38,223 nucleotides of DNA from Actinomycetota bacterium (GCA_023475565.1 JAMCVT010000037.1:1-38223), one strand, 5' to 3'; positions 8,900-19,583 are shown, numbered from the stretch's first letter. Notes: generated by a model from the letters alone, not told the origin. Made by a program: numbers and translations.

Positions 8900-10126
8900 A
8901 TGAGCACTATAACAGTTCTTATTGCCGATGACATTCCGGCAACCAGGGAAGACATAAAAAGGCTTTTATACTTCGAGGAGGACATAAAAATAATCGGTGA
9001 GGCCGGAGACGGCGATGAGGCGGTAAAACTATCCGACACCCTCAAGCCGGACGTAATACTGATGGATGTAAACATGCCCAAAGTGGACGGAATAAAAGCC
9101 TCCGAGATGATTACAGTGCGTAACCAGGAGTCCTCCATCATAATAATATCCATCCAGGGTGAGCAGGAGTACCTCCGCAAGGCCATGGCCGCCGGGGCCA
9201 GGGATTATCTGGTAAAGCCCTTCAGCAGCAGTGAACTGGCAGAAACCATCAGGAAGGCCAGCGACTACTCCCGCAAGCGGCGCCTCCGGCTGGTGGAAGG
9301 AGGCGGCCCCGCACCAATGGCGCCCCCCCGGGAGCCCGGCAAGATAATAACACTTTTCTCCAGCAAGGGTGGGGTTGGAAAAACCACAGCCGCCTGCAAC
9401 CTGGCCATAAGCCTGGTGCAAAAGGCCAGAAAAAAGGTGGCCCTGGTGGACATGGACCTCCAGGGGGGAGATATTTCAGTATTTCTTAACATTTCCGCCA
9501 AAGGAGGGCTGGCCGAGGTGGCCCTGGAGTCGGACTTCTCAGACCCTTCCCTGCTGGAGACCTACTTCTGCCCGCACATGTCCGGTATAAGGGTGCTGCC
9601 CGCCCCGGGATCGCCCGAGCAGGCCGAGCTGGTCACGGCCTCCCACGCCGAGGGCATACTGAAGGCCCTTAGGGATTCTTATGACTATATAGTGGTTGAC
9701 ACTGCGGCGGCTATAAATGATATCACTCTGGTCTGCCTGGAAATGTCTGACCAGATACTGGTGCTGCTCAACCAGGAACTCCCCTCCCTGCGGCACGCCA
9801 AGGTCAATATGGAAATATTGGAAAAGCTGGGCCTTACCTATAAAAGCCAGCTCATTCTGAACAGGTACCGTAATGACGGTCTCAAGCTGAAAGACCTGGA
9901 GAAAAATATAAACTCCACCATAAGCGTAACCCTGCCGGATGACGAGGAAACGGTGTCCGGGTCTATAAATAAGGGGCAGCCCTTTGTGATGACAAAGCCT
10001 TCCGCCGATATAACCACGCAGCTGGGGAACCTGGCCGCCACCCTGGCGCCAATCCAGGCCCAGGCCCGGGACGGAGTAGAGAACGCTCCCCGCAAATCAA
10101 TAATAGGGAAAATATTCAGCTTTTAA
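8900..10126 (+). CDS. CpaE/TadZ-like ATPase with an intact N-terminal response-regulator receiver
   Basis: ADD...LMDVNMP...IIIS...VKPF receiver followed by a ParA/MinD-like deviant Walker A SSKGGVGKTTAACNLA; start reassigned to the ATG at 8900. Confidence 0.92.
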   Translation: MSTITVLIADDIPATREDIKRLLYFEEDIKIIGEAGDGDEAVKLSDTLKPDVILMDVNMPKVDGIKASEMITVRNQESSIIIISIQGEQEYLRKAMAAGARDYLVKPFSSSELAETIRKASDYSRKRRLRLVEGGGPAPMAPPREPGKIITLFSSKGGVGKTTAACNLAISLVQKARKKVALVDMDLQGGDISVFLNISAKGGLAEVALESDFSDPSLLETYFCPHMSGIRVLPAPGSPEQAELVTASHAEGILKALRDSYDYIVVDTAAAINDITLVCLEMSDQILVLLNQELPSLRHAKVNMEILEKLGLTYKSQLILNRYRNDGLKLKDLEKNINSTISVTLPDDEETVSGSINKGQPFVMTKPSADITTQLGNLAATLAPIQAQARDGVENAPRKSIIGKIFSF

Positions 10127-10144
10127 GCCTGGAGGTAACGGCCC

Positions 10145-11518
<1,374 letters not shown>

Positions 11519-11559
11519 CCGGAAGCCGGAGGAGCCCGGCAAATCAAAACCAGAGGTGT

Positions 11560-12546
11560 GTGTTTATGGCATCGGAAATATTGTACCTGCTGGTCCTTAT
11601 CTTTGGGTCCTGCTGCCTTTTTATCATCGGGCTGCACCATGCAGTCACCGGCTACAAGACCTACGATTTTAAGAAGCGCCTGAAGGATTTGAACAGGGAA
11701 AACGATCCCGGAGAAGCCCGGGAGGAGAAGTCACTTTCTCCCTCACAGCGGCTTTTATCCAACGTTTCACGGTCAGCCCTCAAAATAGGGCTCTTTAAAA
11801 GGCTGGCCAGAATGGTGGACAAAAACCTGGCCGGGGCCGACATACCTCTCAAAAGCGAGGAATATATAATTCTGGCTGCCGGACTGTCGGTGCTGGCGGG
11901 ACTTATGGCCTTTCTCCTTCTTTTGAACTTTATCCACGGGATACTGGCCGGGCTTATGGTAACAGTAATTTCAATCCTGTGGCTAAGGGTGGCCAAGGCC
12001 AGGCGCCTCAGCAAATTCAACTCCCAGATAGGAGATGCGCTGGTAATCATGTCCAACGCGCTGAGGTCAGGCTTCAGCTTCCTGCAGGCCATGGACATGG
12101 TTAGAAAGGAACTGCCCAATCCCCTGTCCAAGGAGTTTGGCCGCACCTTCCAGGAGATGAACCTGGGGACTGCCACCGAGGAGGCCCTGGGGAACCTCAA
12201 CACCCGGGTTAACAGCGACGACCTGGATTTGGTGATTACCGCCGTCCTGATTCAAAGGCAGGTGGGCGGTAACCTGGCCGAAATACTGGACAACATAGCC
12301 TCAACCATCCGGGAAAGGATTCGCATAAAGGGGGAAATAAAAACACTGACCGCCCAGGGAAAAATGTCAGGATTTGTTATAGGCCTCCTCCCGGTGGTCC
12401 TGGCCGTGGTTATGTCTTTTATATCTCCCGATTATATGAGTGTTCTTTTTACCACCCCCTTCGGCCTGGCCATGCTGGCCGGGGCCGTTATACTGGAAAT
12501 AATCGGTATTTTACTGATCAGAAAGATTATAGATATTAAGATTTAA
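11560..12546 (+). CDS. TadB-like inner-membrane platform protein
   Basis: T2SSF domain pattern (LVIMSNALRSGFSFLQAMDMVRKELPNPLSKEFGRTFQEMNLG), order in tad locus. Confidence 0.93.
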   Translation: MFMASEILYLLVLIFGSCCLFIIGLHHAVTGYKTYDFKKRLKDLNRENDPGEAREEKSLSPSQRLLSNVSRSALKIGLFKRLARMVDKNLAGADIPLKSEEYIILAAGLSVLAGLMAFLLLLNFIHGILAGLMVTVISILWLRVAKARRLSKFNSQIGDALVIMSNALRSGFSFLQAMDMVRKELPNPLSKEFGRTFQEMNLGTATEEALGNLNTRVNSDDLDLVITAVLIQRQVGGNLAEILDNIASTIRERIRIKGEIKTLTAQGKMSGFVIGLLPVVLAVVMSFISPDYMSVLFTTPFGLAMLAGAVILEIIGILLIRKIIDIKI

Positions 12547-12562
12547 TGCGGAGGTGCTGTTG

Positions 12563-13480
12563 ATGCAGCTAATATTGGGATCGATTTTCATGGGGTCGCT
12601 TCTCCTTTTCCTTTATTTATACCACTTGCTGTTCGGTCATAAGCTTGAGATCTCCAAAAGAGCTGTGGAGGTCATGGGGCGAAAAAACCACAGCATCAGG
12701 GAAAAGGAGCTTAGCGAGTCCATTGGCAAAAGGGTTTTCAGGCCCGTGCTGAACAGGCTTGTAAAACTGAGCTCCCACCTGCTGCCTTCTGAAAAAGAGA
12801 CCCTTCTAAATAAGAAGATTACAGCCGCCGGAAGGCCGGGAGGGTACGGCCCAAGGGAGTTTATGGCCATTAAGCTCATATTCGCGGTATCGGGGCCGGG
12901 ACTGTTAATACTGGCCGATTCCTTTTTTGAAGTCGATTTCAATCAGTATTTCCTCCTGGTGGCGGCGTTTGCCCTGGGAGGCTGGAAGATACCGGACCTT
13001 TTCCTCCTGCAGAAGATAAGAGAAAGAAAAAGTGAGATTGAAAAGAACCTTCCCGATGTACTGGACCTCATAACGGTCAGCGTGGAGGCCGGAACCGGCT
13101 TTGACGGGGCGCTTTTAAAGGTTGTGGAAAAAGGAAAGGGCGCGCTGTCGGACGAGTTTTATATTGTCCTTCAGGAATGCAAAATGGGTAAAAACCGTAA
13201 GGATGCCTTGAGGGACATGGCCGACCGGGTGGAAGTCGATGACCTTTCCTCCTTTGTGGGATCAATTATAATGGCCGAGCAGTTGGGCATAGGAGTTGGC
13301 AACGTAATGCGCCTCCAGTCCGACCAGATGAGGCGCAAAAGGAGACAGAGGGCTGAGGAAACAGCCATGAAGGCCCCGGTAAAAATGCTGGTGCCGATGG
13401 TAACCTGCATCTTCCCCAGCATATTCGTGGTTCTGCTGGGCCCGGCCGCCATAAGCATCTACAATACATTTGCAGCGTGA
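12563..13480 (+). CDS. TadC-like inner-membrane platform protein
   Basis: T2SSF pattern (LPDVLDLITVSVEAGTGFDGALLKV...), SD gcggaggtg before the ATG at 12563. Confidence 0.92.
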   Translation: MQLILGSIFMGSLLLFLYLYHLLFGHKLEISKRAVEVMGRKNHSIREKELSESIGKRVFRPVLNRLVKLSSHLLPSEKETLLNKKITAAGRPGGYGPREFMAIKLIFAVSGPGLLILADSFFEVDFNQYFLLVAAFALGGWKIPDLFLLQKIRERKSEIEKNLPDVLDLITVSVEAGTGFDGALLKVVEKGKGALSDEFYIVLQECKMGKNRKDALRDMADRVEVDDLSSFVGSIIMAEQLGIGVGNVMRLQSDQMRRKRRQRAEETAMKAPVKMLVPMVTCIFPSIFVVLLGPAAISIYNTFAA

Positions 13481-13484
13481 GGTG

Positions 13485-13835
13485 ATGACTGTGCAGGTAT
13501 ACAACACCACCCGCGGTACAAGCCTGGCGCAGAGCGTCATCCTGGCAGACAGCTTTTTCACGCGGCTGAAGGGCCTGCTGGGCAGAAAAAATCTTCCCCG
13601 GGGGCGGTGCATGCTGATTAAGCCCTGCAGCTCGGTGCACACAATGTTCATGGCCTTCCCCATCGACATTTTATTCCTGGACGATAAAGGCAGGGTGGTG
13701 GCCATGTATGACAGCCTGCCTCCCTTCAGGCTTTCCAGGATTGTACATCAATCCCGGATGGTGATTGAGTTGCCCCCGGGAACTCTGGCCCTGACAAATA
13801 CGGCCGCCGGGGACATTATAAAGTTTTGCCAATGA
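13485..13835 (+). CDS. DUF192 family protein
   Basis: ADSFFTRLKGLLGRKNLPRGRCMLIKPCSSVHTMFMAFPIDILFLD. Confidence 0.88.
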   Translation: MTVQVYNTTRGTSLAQSVILADSFFTRLKGLLGRKNLPRGRCMLIKPCSSVHTMFMAFPIDILFLDDKGRVVAMYDSLPPFRLSRIVHQSRMVIELPPGTLALTNTAAGDIIKFCQ

Positions 13836-13868
13836 ATTACCAAATATTGAGAACAGCGAGGTGTTTTT

Positions 13869-14822
13869 ATGGCCAACAGGCTGGGCGCAAGGTCGATTAC
13901 TTTTAAGATGAGTCTCTACATGTCCCTGCTGATTGTCTTTCTAATGGCTGCTGTGGGCTGCGGCAATTATTACAACTCCAGGGAAACTCTGAGAATACAG
14001 GTTTTGGAAAAAGGCTGGGGCATAGTGCGGTCCGGATCGGCCTTCGCGGCAGAGCACCTGCAGACCGGAAACCCCAATCTACTGCAGGAACACCTGGAAA
14101 ACATCCGCGCCAACGATGATGTAAGCTTTGCGGCTATAATAAGCGCCTCCGGGAAAATTGTGGCCCACACCGACAAAAAACAGATCGGAAATAATATAAA
14201 CTTCGCTGAAGGGACCCCCACCGTCCGGTCGGCAGACGGGTACACCGATTTTCTCTCCCCCATTATCACCAATGGAGGCAGCACCATCGGCTTTTTCCGG
14301 CTGGGGCTGGACAACTCCAGGTACCAGCTGCTGCTGCAGGACATAATAATTAAAATGGTGCTCCTCTCCTTTGCGGCCGTAGTGGCCGGCATAATGCTGG
14401 CCAGGGTGATGGCGGGCCGTATTCTCAAAAAGCCCATCGGGGACCTTATGTCTGCCACCGAGCATATTGCCGCCGGTGATTTCGCCCACCACGTGCCTGT
14501 CCGCCACATGGATGAGCTGGGCAGCCTGGCCATCGCCTTCAACTCCATGACCGGCCACCTGGCCAACCTCTTCATGTCGGTGAGAACCAGCGCCAGTGAG
14601 CTGACCAGGTCAAGCCAGTTGATTCTAAGCCGCTCAGAGGACTTTAAGCGGGCGGTAGAGGAGGCCTGCCGGAAGGAAGACGGAAAAGAGGAGAGCCCTG
14701 CCGGGCCTGACGCCGAAAACAAAAAACAAATGGAGGCCCTGGAGGAAATCACCTTTTCCGCCCGGAAAATGGCCAGGCTGGTGGACAGGCTCAACAGCCT
14801 CTCCCTTCAGTTCAAGCTTTAA
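13869..14822 (+). CDS. Membrane sensor protein: extracytoplasmic sensor, TM, HAMP, coiled coil, no output domain
   Basis: Two TM helices flanking a Cache-like sensor, then ARVMAGRILKKPIGDLMSATEHIAAGDFAHHVPVRHMDELGSLAIAFNSM (HAMP); the ORF ends after a coiled coil. Confidence 0.82.
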   Translation: MANRLGARSITFKMSLYMSLLIVFLMAAVGCGNYYNSRETLRIQVLEKGWGIVRSGSAFAAEHLQTGNPNLLQEHLENIRANDDVSFAAIISASGKIVAHTDKKQIGNNINFAEGTPTVRSADGYTDFLSPIITNGGSTIGFFRLGLDNSRYQLLLQDIIIKMVLLSFAAVVAGIMLARVMAGRILKKPIGDLMSATEHIAAGDFAHHVPVRHMDELGSLAIAFNSMTGHLANLFMSVRTSASELTRSSQLILSRSEDFKRAVEEACRKEDGKEESPAGPDAENKKQMEALEEITFSARKMARLVDRLNSLSLQFKL

Positions 14823-14831
14823 TGCCGTTTA

Positions 14832-15030
14832 AAGGAAAGGGGACACACCGAACAAGGAATGGGGACACACCTGCTGAAGTCTAGATAATTCTTTTAAGAC
14901 AGGAATGTCCCCGATCGGTACTGGCTTTGGGGTCAGAGGAATGTCCCCGATCGGTACTGGCTTTGAGGGTCGGAGGGATGTCCCCGATTGGAAATGCCTC
15001 TGGGGGTCAGAGGAATGTCCCCGATGCATA
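14832..15030 (+). repeat. GGGGACA/TGTCCCC element array, copy B, with four ~36-37 bp repeated tail units
   Basis: Units at 14901, 14937, 14974 and 15011: aggaatgtccccgatcggtactggctttggggtcag and variants. Confidence 0.9.
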
Positions 15031-15070
15031 GACGGCGGAATTCAGAATGTGTATGTATTGCTATAACGGG

Positions 15071-15100
15071 AAAAAGGCCGTGAGCTAAAATTCACGGCCT
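15071..15100 (-). terminator. Terminator for the toxin-antitoxin operon
   Basis: Minus strand AGGCCGTGA-attttagc-TCACGGCCT-TTTTCCC. Confidence 0.85.
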
Positions 15101-15154
15101 CCCCTTTTCTGCCTGTTCTAAAATATCTTTCCTTTCTCTTAAGCAGCCTGCTCC

Positions 15155-15436
15155 CTATTCAAAATTTCGTTTGCCGTGCGTTACCTGGGTAATATAGATG
15201 GCTTCCTGCCGTATCTGGTACATGATTCTATATGAGCCGTAGATAATCTCACGTGTGTTTTCCTCGCCGATTTCCGGCACAATCCGTCCACTCTATGGAA
15301 ATTGGGACAGCCTCTCTGTGGCCATAATTATATCGGCGGTAAATTTCTCGGAATAGTAAACTGAATCCCTGGCAATATAGTCCTTAATTGACTGTAAATC
15401 CTGAAAGGCCGGTTTTGTCCAAAGCACCTTTGTCAC
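15155..15436 (-). pseudogene. ParE/RelE-superfamily toxin interrupted by one in-frame TAG codon (15293-15295)
   Basis: VTKVLWTKPAFQDLQSIKDYIARDSVYYSEKFTADIIMATERLSQFP*SGRIVPEIGEENTREIIYGSYRIMYQIRQEAIYITQVTHGKRNFE; GTG start overlaps the antitoxin TGA. Confidence 0.85.
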
Positions 15437-15609
15437 TGCTGCCTGAGAAGTAAGCCTTTCACTTCATCCACCGTGAGAATATCTCCGTTTTCAATAGCGG
15501 CCATGGCTTTTTTATGTTTCTGTAAAACGTACAGCTCATACATAATATCTTCCAGCGTGGCGGTTTCCGGCAAACTGTTGATAAGGCTGATAACCTCTTG
15601 TTTTACCAT
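15433..15609 (-). CDS. Antitoxin-like small protein of a type II TA pair (58 aa; absent from ORF track)
   Basis: MVKQEVISLINSLPETATLEDIMYELYVLQKHKKAMAAIENGDILTVDEVKGLLLRQQ; SD gaggtg; GTGA overlap with toxin. Confidence 0.85.
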   Translation of the reverse strand: MVKQEVISLINSLPETATLEDIMYELYVLQKHKKAMAAIENGDILTVDEVKGLLLRQQ

Positions 15610-15700
15610 CGATTCATCACCTCAAGAACATTGTACCACATATGTGTCTTTCATAGACCCCAAAGCTGACAATGCACAGAATTTCAGTATAAGCGTCTTT

Positions 15701-16108
15701 TCAGTATCTTCTTTTGTATAAGGTCACCGGGGGCTCCCCCATCCACTCGCCCAAATTTCTCCAAAAACCCACGTAGCGTTCCGGATACCTGTATTTCAAG
15801 TGATAGGGATATATGAGCAAAAGGCCGCTGAATATCAAATACACCAGCATCAGGATAAAGTAATAAGCGGGCTTATGTATATAATTCGATGTTATTAAAA
15901 AAAAGGTCCCACCGCAACAAATAATCAGCAGCCATACCGATCCATACCTGTCCCTGGTATAGCTGCCTACGGACTTCCAGACACCCCTGTAGCTGGAGGG
16001 GCGTTTATCCCGCAGGTAAAATGGATATAACAGAATAAAGGCTGCCATCAGATTTAACAAAACAATTACTATCCACAAAGTCACCACGACACCACCTATT
16101 TTATGCAA
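15701..16108 (-). CDS. Hypothetical membrane protein
   Basis: Four hydrophobic segments in a 135 aa ORF; repeated motif YPFYLRDKRPSSYRGVWKSVG / YPYHLKYRYPERYVGFWRNLG. Confidence 0.6.
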   Translation of the reverse strand: MHKIGGVVVTLWIVIVLLNLMAAFILLYPFYLRDKRPSSYRGVWKSVGSYTRDRYGSVWLLIICCGGTFFLITSNYIHKPAYYFILMLVYLIFSGLLLIYPYHLKYRYPERYVGFWRNLGEWMGEPPVTLYKRRY

Positions 16109-16235
16109 TTAAGCTACCATATTAATTTATATTATTTTAACAGCCCAATTTCAACCACTTTTGTCTATAAACCACTGTCAGGTGTCTATCTTTTGGCCTA
16201 CACTGACTGAAAAGTGCGTCATGTGGTGAGACATA

Positions 16236-16264
16236 AAACGGGGGCCTTCAAAGGCCCCCGTTTA
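16236..16264 (-). terminator. Bidirectional terminator downstream of ychF
   Basis: AAAACGGGGGCCTT-ca-AAGGCCCCCGTTT. Confidence 0.92.
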
Positions 16265-16266
16265 TA

Positions 16267-17358
16267 CTATACGTTAAATCTAAAATTTATTATATCCCCG
16301 TCCTGAACGATGTACTCCTTACCCTCCAGCCTGGCCAGGCCCTTTTCCTTAACCCTGGCCATGCTTTCCTGCTCCGCCAGGTCTTTGTAGCCCACCACCT
16401 CGGCCCTTATAAAGCCCCTTTCGATGTCGGAGTGTATCTTTCCGGCCGCCCTCCTGGCGTCGGTCCCCTTTTCAATGGTCCAGGCCTTCACCTCATCCTC
16501 CCCTACAGTAAAGAAGGATATCAGCCCCATGGCTTCATATACGGCCCTGGTCAGCCTTTCGGCCCCCAGTTCCTCCAACCCAAGATCCGCCATGAAAAGT
16601 CCCCTGTCCTCGGCGGGAAGCTGGCTTATTTCCATCTCCATAAGCCCGCAGACCTCTATAAGTCCTGTTCCCCTCCGGCCTGCCAGTTCAGCCAGTTCAC
16701 TCTTCCCGGGGTAGTCTCCCTGCCTGAACTGGTTTTCATCTGTATTGACCACAAATATAATGGGCTTATCTGTAAAAAAACTGTAATTTACAAGGGCCTG
16801 CCTTTCCGACTGGCTCAGATCCTGTTTGACTACCGGTATTTCCTTTTCCAGCCCGGCCAGTATCTTTTTCATTATCTCAAGCTCTTCCAGGCTTTCCTTC
16901 TTTATCTTTTTGCCGCCCTCAATGCGCTGTATTCTTCTTTCCACAAAATCCATATCCGCCAGGAGCAGCTCCACGTCTATAGTTTCTATATCCCTGACCG
17001 GGTTTACGCTTCCATCCACATGAAGGACATCGGGATTGTCAAAGGCCCTGACCACATGGACCAGCAGATCAGCCTGCCGTATCCCGTCCAGGAAGGCATT
17101 GCCCACTCCCTTTCCCTGGCTGGCCCCCCTGACCAGTCCCGGAACGTCGCTTACTTTCACCTGGGCGCAAACTGTTTTTTTTGGCCTGTACATCCCCGAC
17201 AAAAAATCAACCCTACGGTCGGGAACATCGGCCATACTTACATTGGTATCTGATTTCCCGGTGATAAATCTGGATGTTTCAACCCCGGCATTGGTAACCA
17301 AATTGAAAACTGTAGTTTTGCCCGCCATGGGCAGTCCGATAAGTCCGGCTGAAAGCAA
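16267..17358 (-). CDS. ychF: YchF-type translation-associated GTPase/ATPase
   Basis: GLIGLPMAGKTTVFNLVT, DVPGLVRGASQGKGVGNAFLDGIRQAD, VVNTDE, C-terminal YIVQDGDIINFRFNV; TTG start with SD ggagtg. Confidence 0.94.
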   Translation of the reverse strand: MLSAGLIGLPMAGKTTVFNLVTNAGVETSRFITGKSDTNVSMADVPDRRVDFLSGMYRPKKTVCAQVKVSDVPGLVRGASQGKGVGNAFLDGIRQADLLVHVVRAFDNPDVLHVDGSVNPVRDIETIDVELLLADMDFVERRIQRIEGGKKIKKESLEELEIMKKILAGLEKEIPVVKQDLSQSERQALVNYSFFTDKPIIFVVNTDENQFRQGDYPGKSELAELAGRRGTGLIEVCGLMEMEISQLPAEDRGLFMADLGLEELGAERLTRAVYEAMGLISFFTVGEDEVKAWTIEKGTDARRAAGKIHSDIERGFIRAEVVGYKDLAEQESMARVKEKGLARLEGKEYIVQDGDIINFRFNV

Positions 17359-17459
17359 CTAAAACACTCCAATCGCCATAATGCCTTTGTCATGCCACCT
17401 GCTATATTTTAGCAGACAAAAAGCATTATCACAACAGCCACCCTGGAGTATTAAGCACA

Positions 17460-18098
17460 TCAAACGAACCTTTTAGCCGCCTCCCGGGCGTTCTCCACGG
17501 CCTTTGCCTTTATTTCCCCGGCTTTATCCGGCATATAGGCCATCCCCTCGACTATCACCGATTCAATGGACTCCACTCCCAGGAAAGTCAGAATGGCCCT
17601 TATGTAGCGGTCCCCGAATTCAAAATCCTTCGCGGGGCCCTGTGAGTAGAACCCCCCACGGGCCTGTATGTGCACTGCCTTCTTGTCCTTCAAGAGGCCC
17701 ACCGGGCCCTGATCGGTATACTTGAAGGTTTTTCCCACCACTACAATGGTGTCTATATACGCCTTCATCTTGGGCGGAATGCTCAGATTCCACAGGGGGG
17801 TGACAAATATGTACTTGTCAGCCGCCACAAACTGGTCGGCCATCTGGTTTATCCGGGCCACTTTGGACTGCTCCCCCGGAGTCAGCCTGTCGAAGTGCTC
17901 CCCCTGCTGCAGTTTTCCCCAGCCGCTAAGCACGTCCGGGTCCACGTAGGGTATGTCGGTCTTGTAAAGGTCTATGCTGACTATCTCGTCCCCCGGGCTT
18001 TCCTTACGGTAGGCCTCCAGGAACTCCCCGGCCACGGAAAGGCTGAAAGACTGGTCCGCGGGCTTGGGGTTGGCGGTTACAAAAAGAACGGTAGCCAC
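17460..18098 (-). CDS. azoR: FMN-dependent NADH-azoreductase
   Basis: Flavodoxin-2 fold: [49 protein letters not shown]. Confidence 0.9.
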   Translation of the reverse strand: MATVLFVTANPKPADQSFSLSVAGEFLEAYRKESPGDEIVSIDLYKTDIPYVDPDVLSGWGKLQQGEHFDRLTPGEQSKVARINQMADQFVAADKYIFVTPLWNLSIPPKMKAYIDTIVVVGKTFKYTDQGPVGLLKDKKAVHIQARGGFYSQGPAKDFEFGDRYIRAILTFLGVESIESVIVEGMAYMPDKAGEIKAKAVENAREAAKRFV

Positions 18099-18125
18099 TG
18101 CAAATCATCCCTTCTTGTATTCTTT

Positions 18126-18163
18126 TAAGCCACAGAGCACGCAGAGGACACAGAGATTTTTTA
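18126..18163. repeat. CCACAGAG-type intergenic repeat (copy 1)
   Basis: taagCCACAGAGcacgcagaggaCACAGAGatttttt. Confidence 0.6.
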
Positions 18164-18290
18164 AGAAGGAACTCTTATTTACGGTACAAACAGGCAGCAG
18201 GAATTCCCTGTCTCCTGTCTCCTGGGTATTCAGGGCAGTAATTATATTCTTATATATTTTCCCCCATATTATACCTCCGGCGGGGTTGGA

Positions 18291-19583
18291 CTAATCCCTG
18301 CTCCTGTATATAAGGTGCTCCATAATGAGCACCGAAAGCACCCCGATCACAAACCCGTTTCCCATTACCGGCCTGACCGCCGCAGGGAAGGTGGCCAGCA
18401 CCTGCACAGGCAAAAAAGAGATTATTATGCCCAGCATAAGCGGCAAACCCAGCACCAGGCCGCTTTCGAGGTCGAAACCATCACCCGACCCAAAGGCCAC
18501 CAGCAGGCCGGCCGCAATCTGGGAGCACATTATATATATGAGAACACTCCCCACCACTGTAGAGGGGATGCCCCCCAGAAAAACTATGGCCCCGGGCATA
18601 AAAGCCAGAGCCAGCAAGCCCAGGGCAGAGGGTATCAGTGTAAACCTGGAGGCGCAGCCTGTGGATGCTATCACACCGGGGCTCATGGAATAGTTCACCG
18701 GCCCTATAACACCAAAAAAGCCGGACAGCACTCCAGCCAGCCCGGTGATGGATATGCCCCGGGTGATCCGCCCCGGCATATCCTGCAGACCCAGCATTTC
18801 ACCAACTGACTGTATGGACCCCAGGTCGTTTATGGATAGGGCCAGGTAGCAAACCAGAAAGGCTATCAGTATCCCCGGATCAACCACAAGATTAAAGTGC
18901 AGGTCTTGATAGAAGGCAGCCGCCGGCTGCAGGCCAGGACCCCCGGCAGCAGTTTTAGCGGGAAATATTAAAAGATGGGCCAGGGCGCCGGCTATTATGG
19001 CCCATACGATGAGCGTTGACTTCCAAATCCCCTTAAGGCTCCTGTTGGCCACAAACATGACCAGCACCAGCAAAATGGAAAAGGACAGCTTTTTCAAGGG
19101 ATGCGCCTGTACTTCCGGCCCCAGTACAAGACCTGTGATGGTGGGTGTAAGGGTAAAGGCAATCAGTATAAGTATCGAGGCCACCACCCTGGGCGTAAAA
19201 AGCTTCTTTAGATATCCGAACATCCCTGTGGCGCCCACCGCTGCCAGGGCCGCGCCCCCTATGAGCACCGCCGTGTATACAGCCTCCGGGGTTCTACCCA
19301 GGCTTGCCGCCACTCCCACCAGCAGAACCGCCGCCGGCCCCATGATGAGGGGCAGCCGGTGGCCCCATAAAATCTGAACCAGAAGGGCTGCCCCCGACAC
19401 GAAGAACAATTTCTGTATGTAGGCCACCCGGGCAGCGGCATCAAATGAGTGCAGCCCCGCCACCACATTACCGATGATAATTACGGTGGGCACCGATATA
19501 GCCAGCCACTGCAGGCCGAAGGCCGCCAGCTGCCCCGGAGGGGGCGCCTCCTCCAAACCGTATCTTAATTTAAACCTGCTCAT
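18291..19583 (-). CDS. NCS2 family uracil/xanthine permease
   Basis: Multiple TM helices; LRYGLEEAPPPGQLAAFGLQWLAISVPTVIIIGNVV; ALSINDLGSIQSVGEMLG; start reassigned to the ATG at 19583. Confidence 0.88.
   Translation of the reverse strand: MSRFKLRYGLEEAPPPGQLAAFGLQWLAISVPTVIIIGNVVAGLHSFDAAARVAYIQKLFFVSGAALLVQILWGHRLPLIMGPAAVLLVGVAASLGRTPEAVYTAVLIGGAALAAVGATGMFGYLKKLFTPRVVASILILIAFTLTPTITGLVLGPEVQAHPLKKLSFSILLVLVMFVANRSLKGIWKSTLIVWAIIAGALAHLLIFPAKTAAGGPGLQPAAAFYQDLHFNLVVDPGILIAFLVCYLALSINDLGSIQSVGEMLGLQDMPGRITRGISITGLAGVLSGFFGVIGPVNYSMSPGVIASTGCASRFTLIPSALGLLALAFMPGAIVFLGGIPSTVVGSVLIYIMCSQIAAGLLVAFGSGDGFDLESGLVLGLPLMLGIIISFLPVQVLATFPAAVRPVMGNGFVIGVLSVLIMEHLIYRSRD

Noticed and set aside
14829-15029. 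66 aa ORF with PIGDIPL/PVPIGDIPV repeats
   Set aside because: Translation of the GGGGACATTCC repeat array, not a protein repeat.
14901-15030. 36-37 bp periodic repeats resembling a small CRISPR array
   Set aside because: No unique spacers: the whole period is repeated, units are degenerate, and the same core recurs as dispersed hairpin elements elsewhere; no cas genes.
15293-15295. Pyrrolysine-encoding TAG in the toxin
   Set aside because: Kept only as an alternative: nonsense inactivation is simpler, no pyl genes or PYLIS-like evidence in the window, and ParE toxins are not known Pyl proteins.
16130-16235. Possible insertion-sequence remnant (cactgtcaggtgtctatcttttggcctacactgactg)
   Set aside because: No transposase fragment, terminal inverted repeats or target duplication could be demonstrated.
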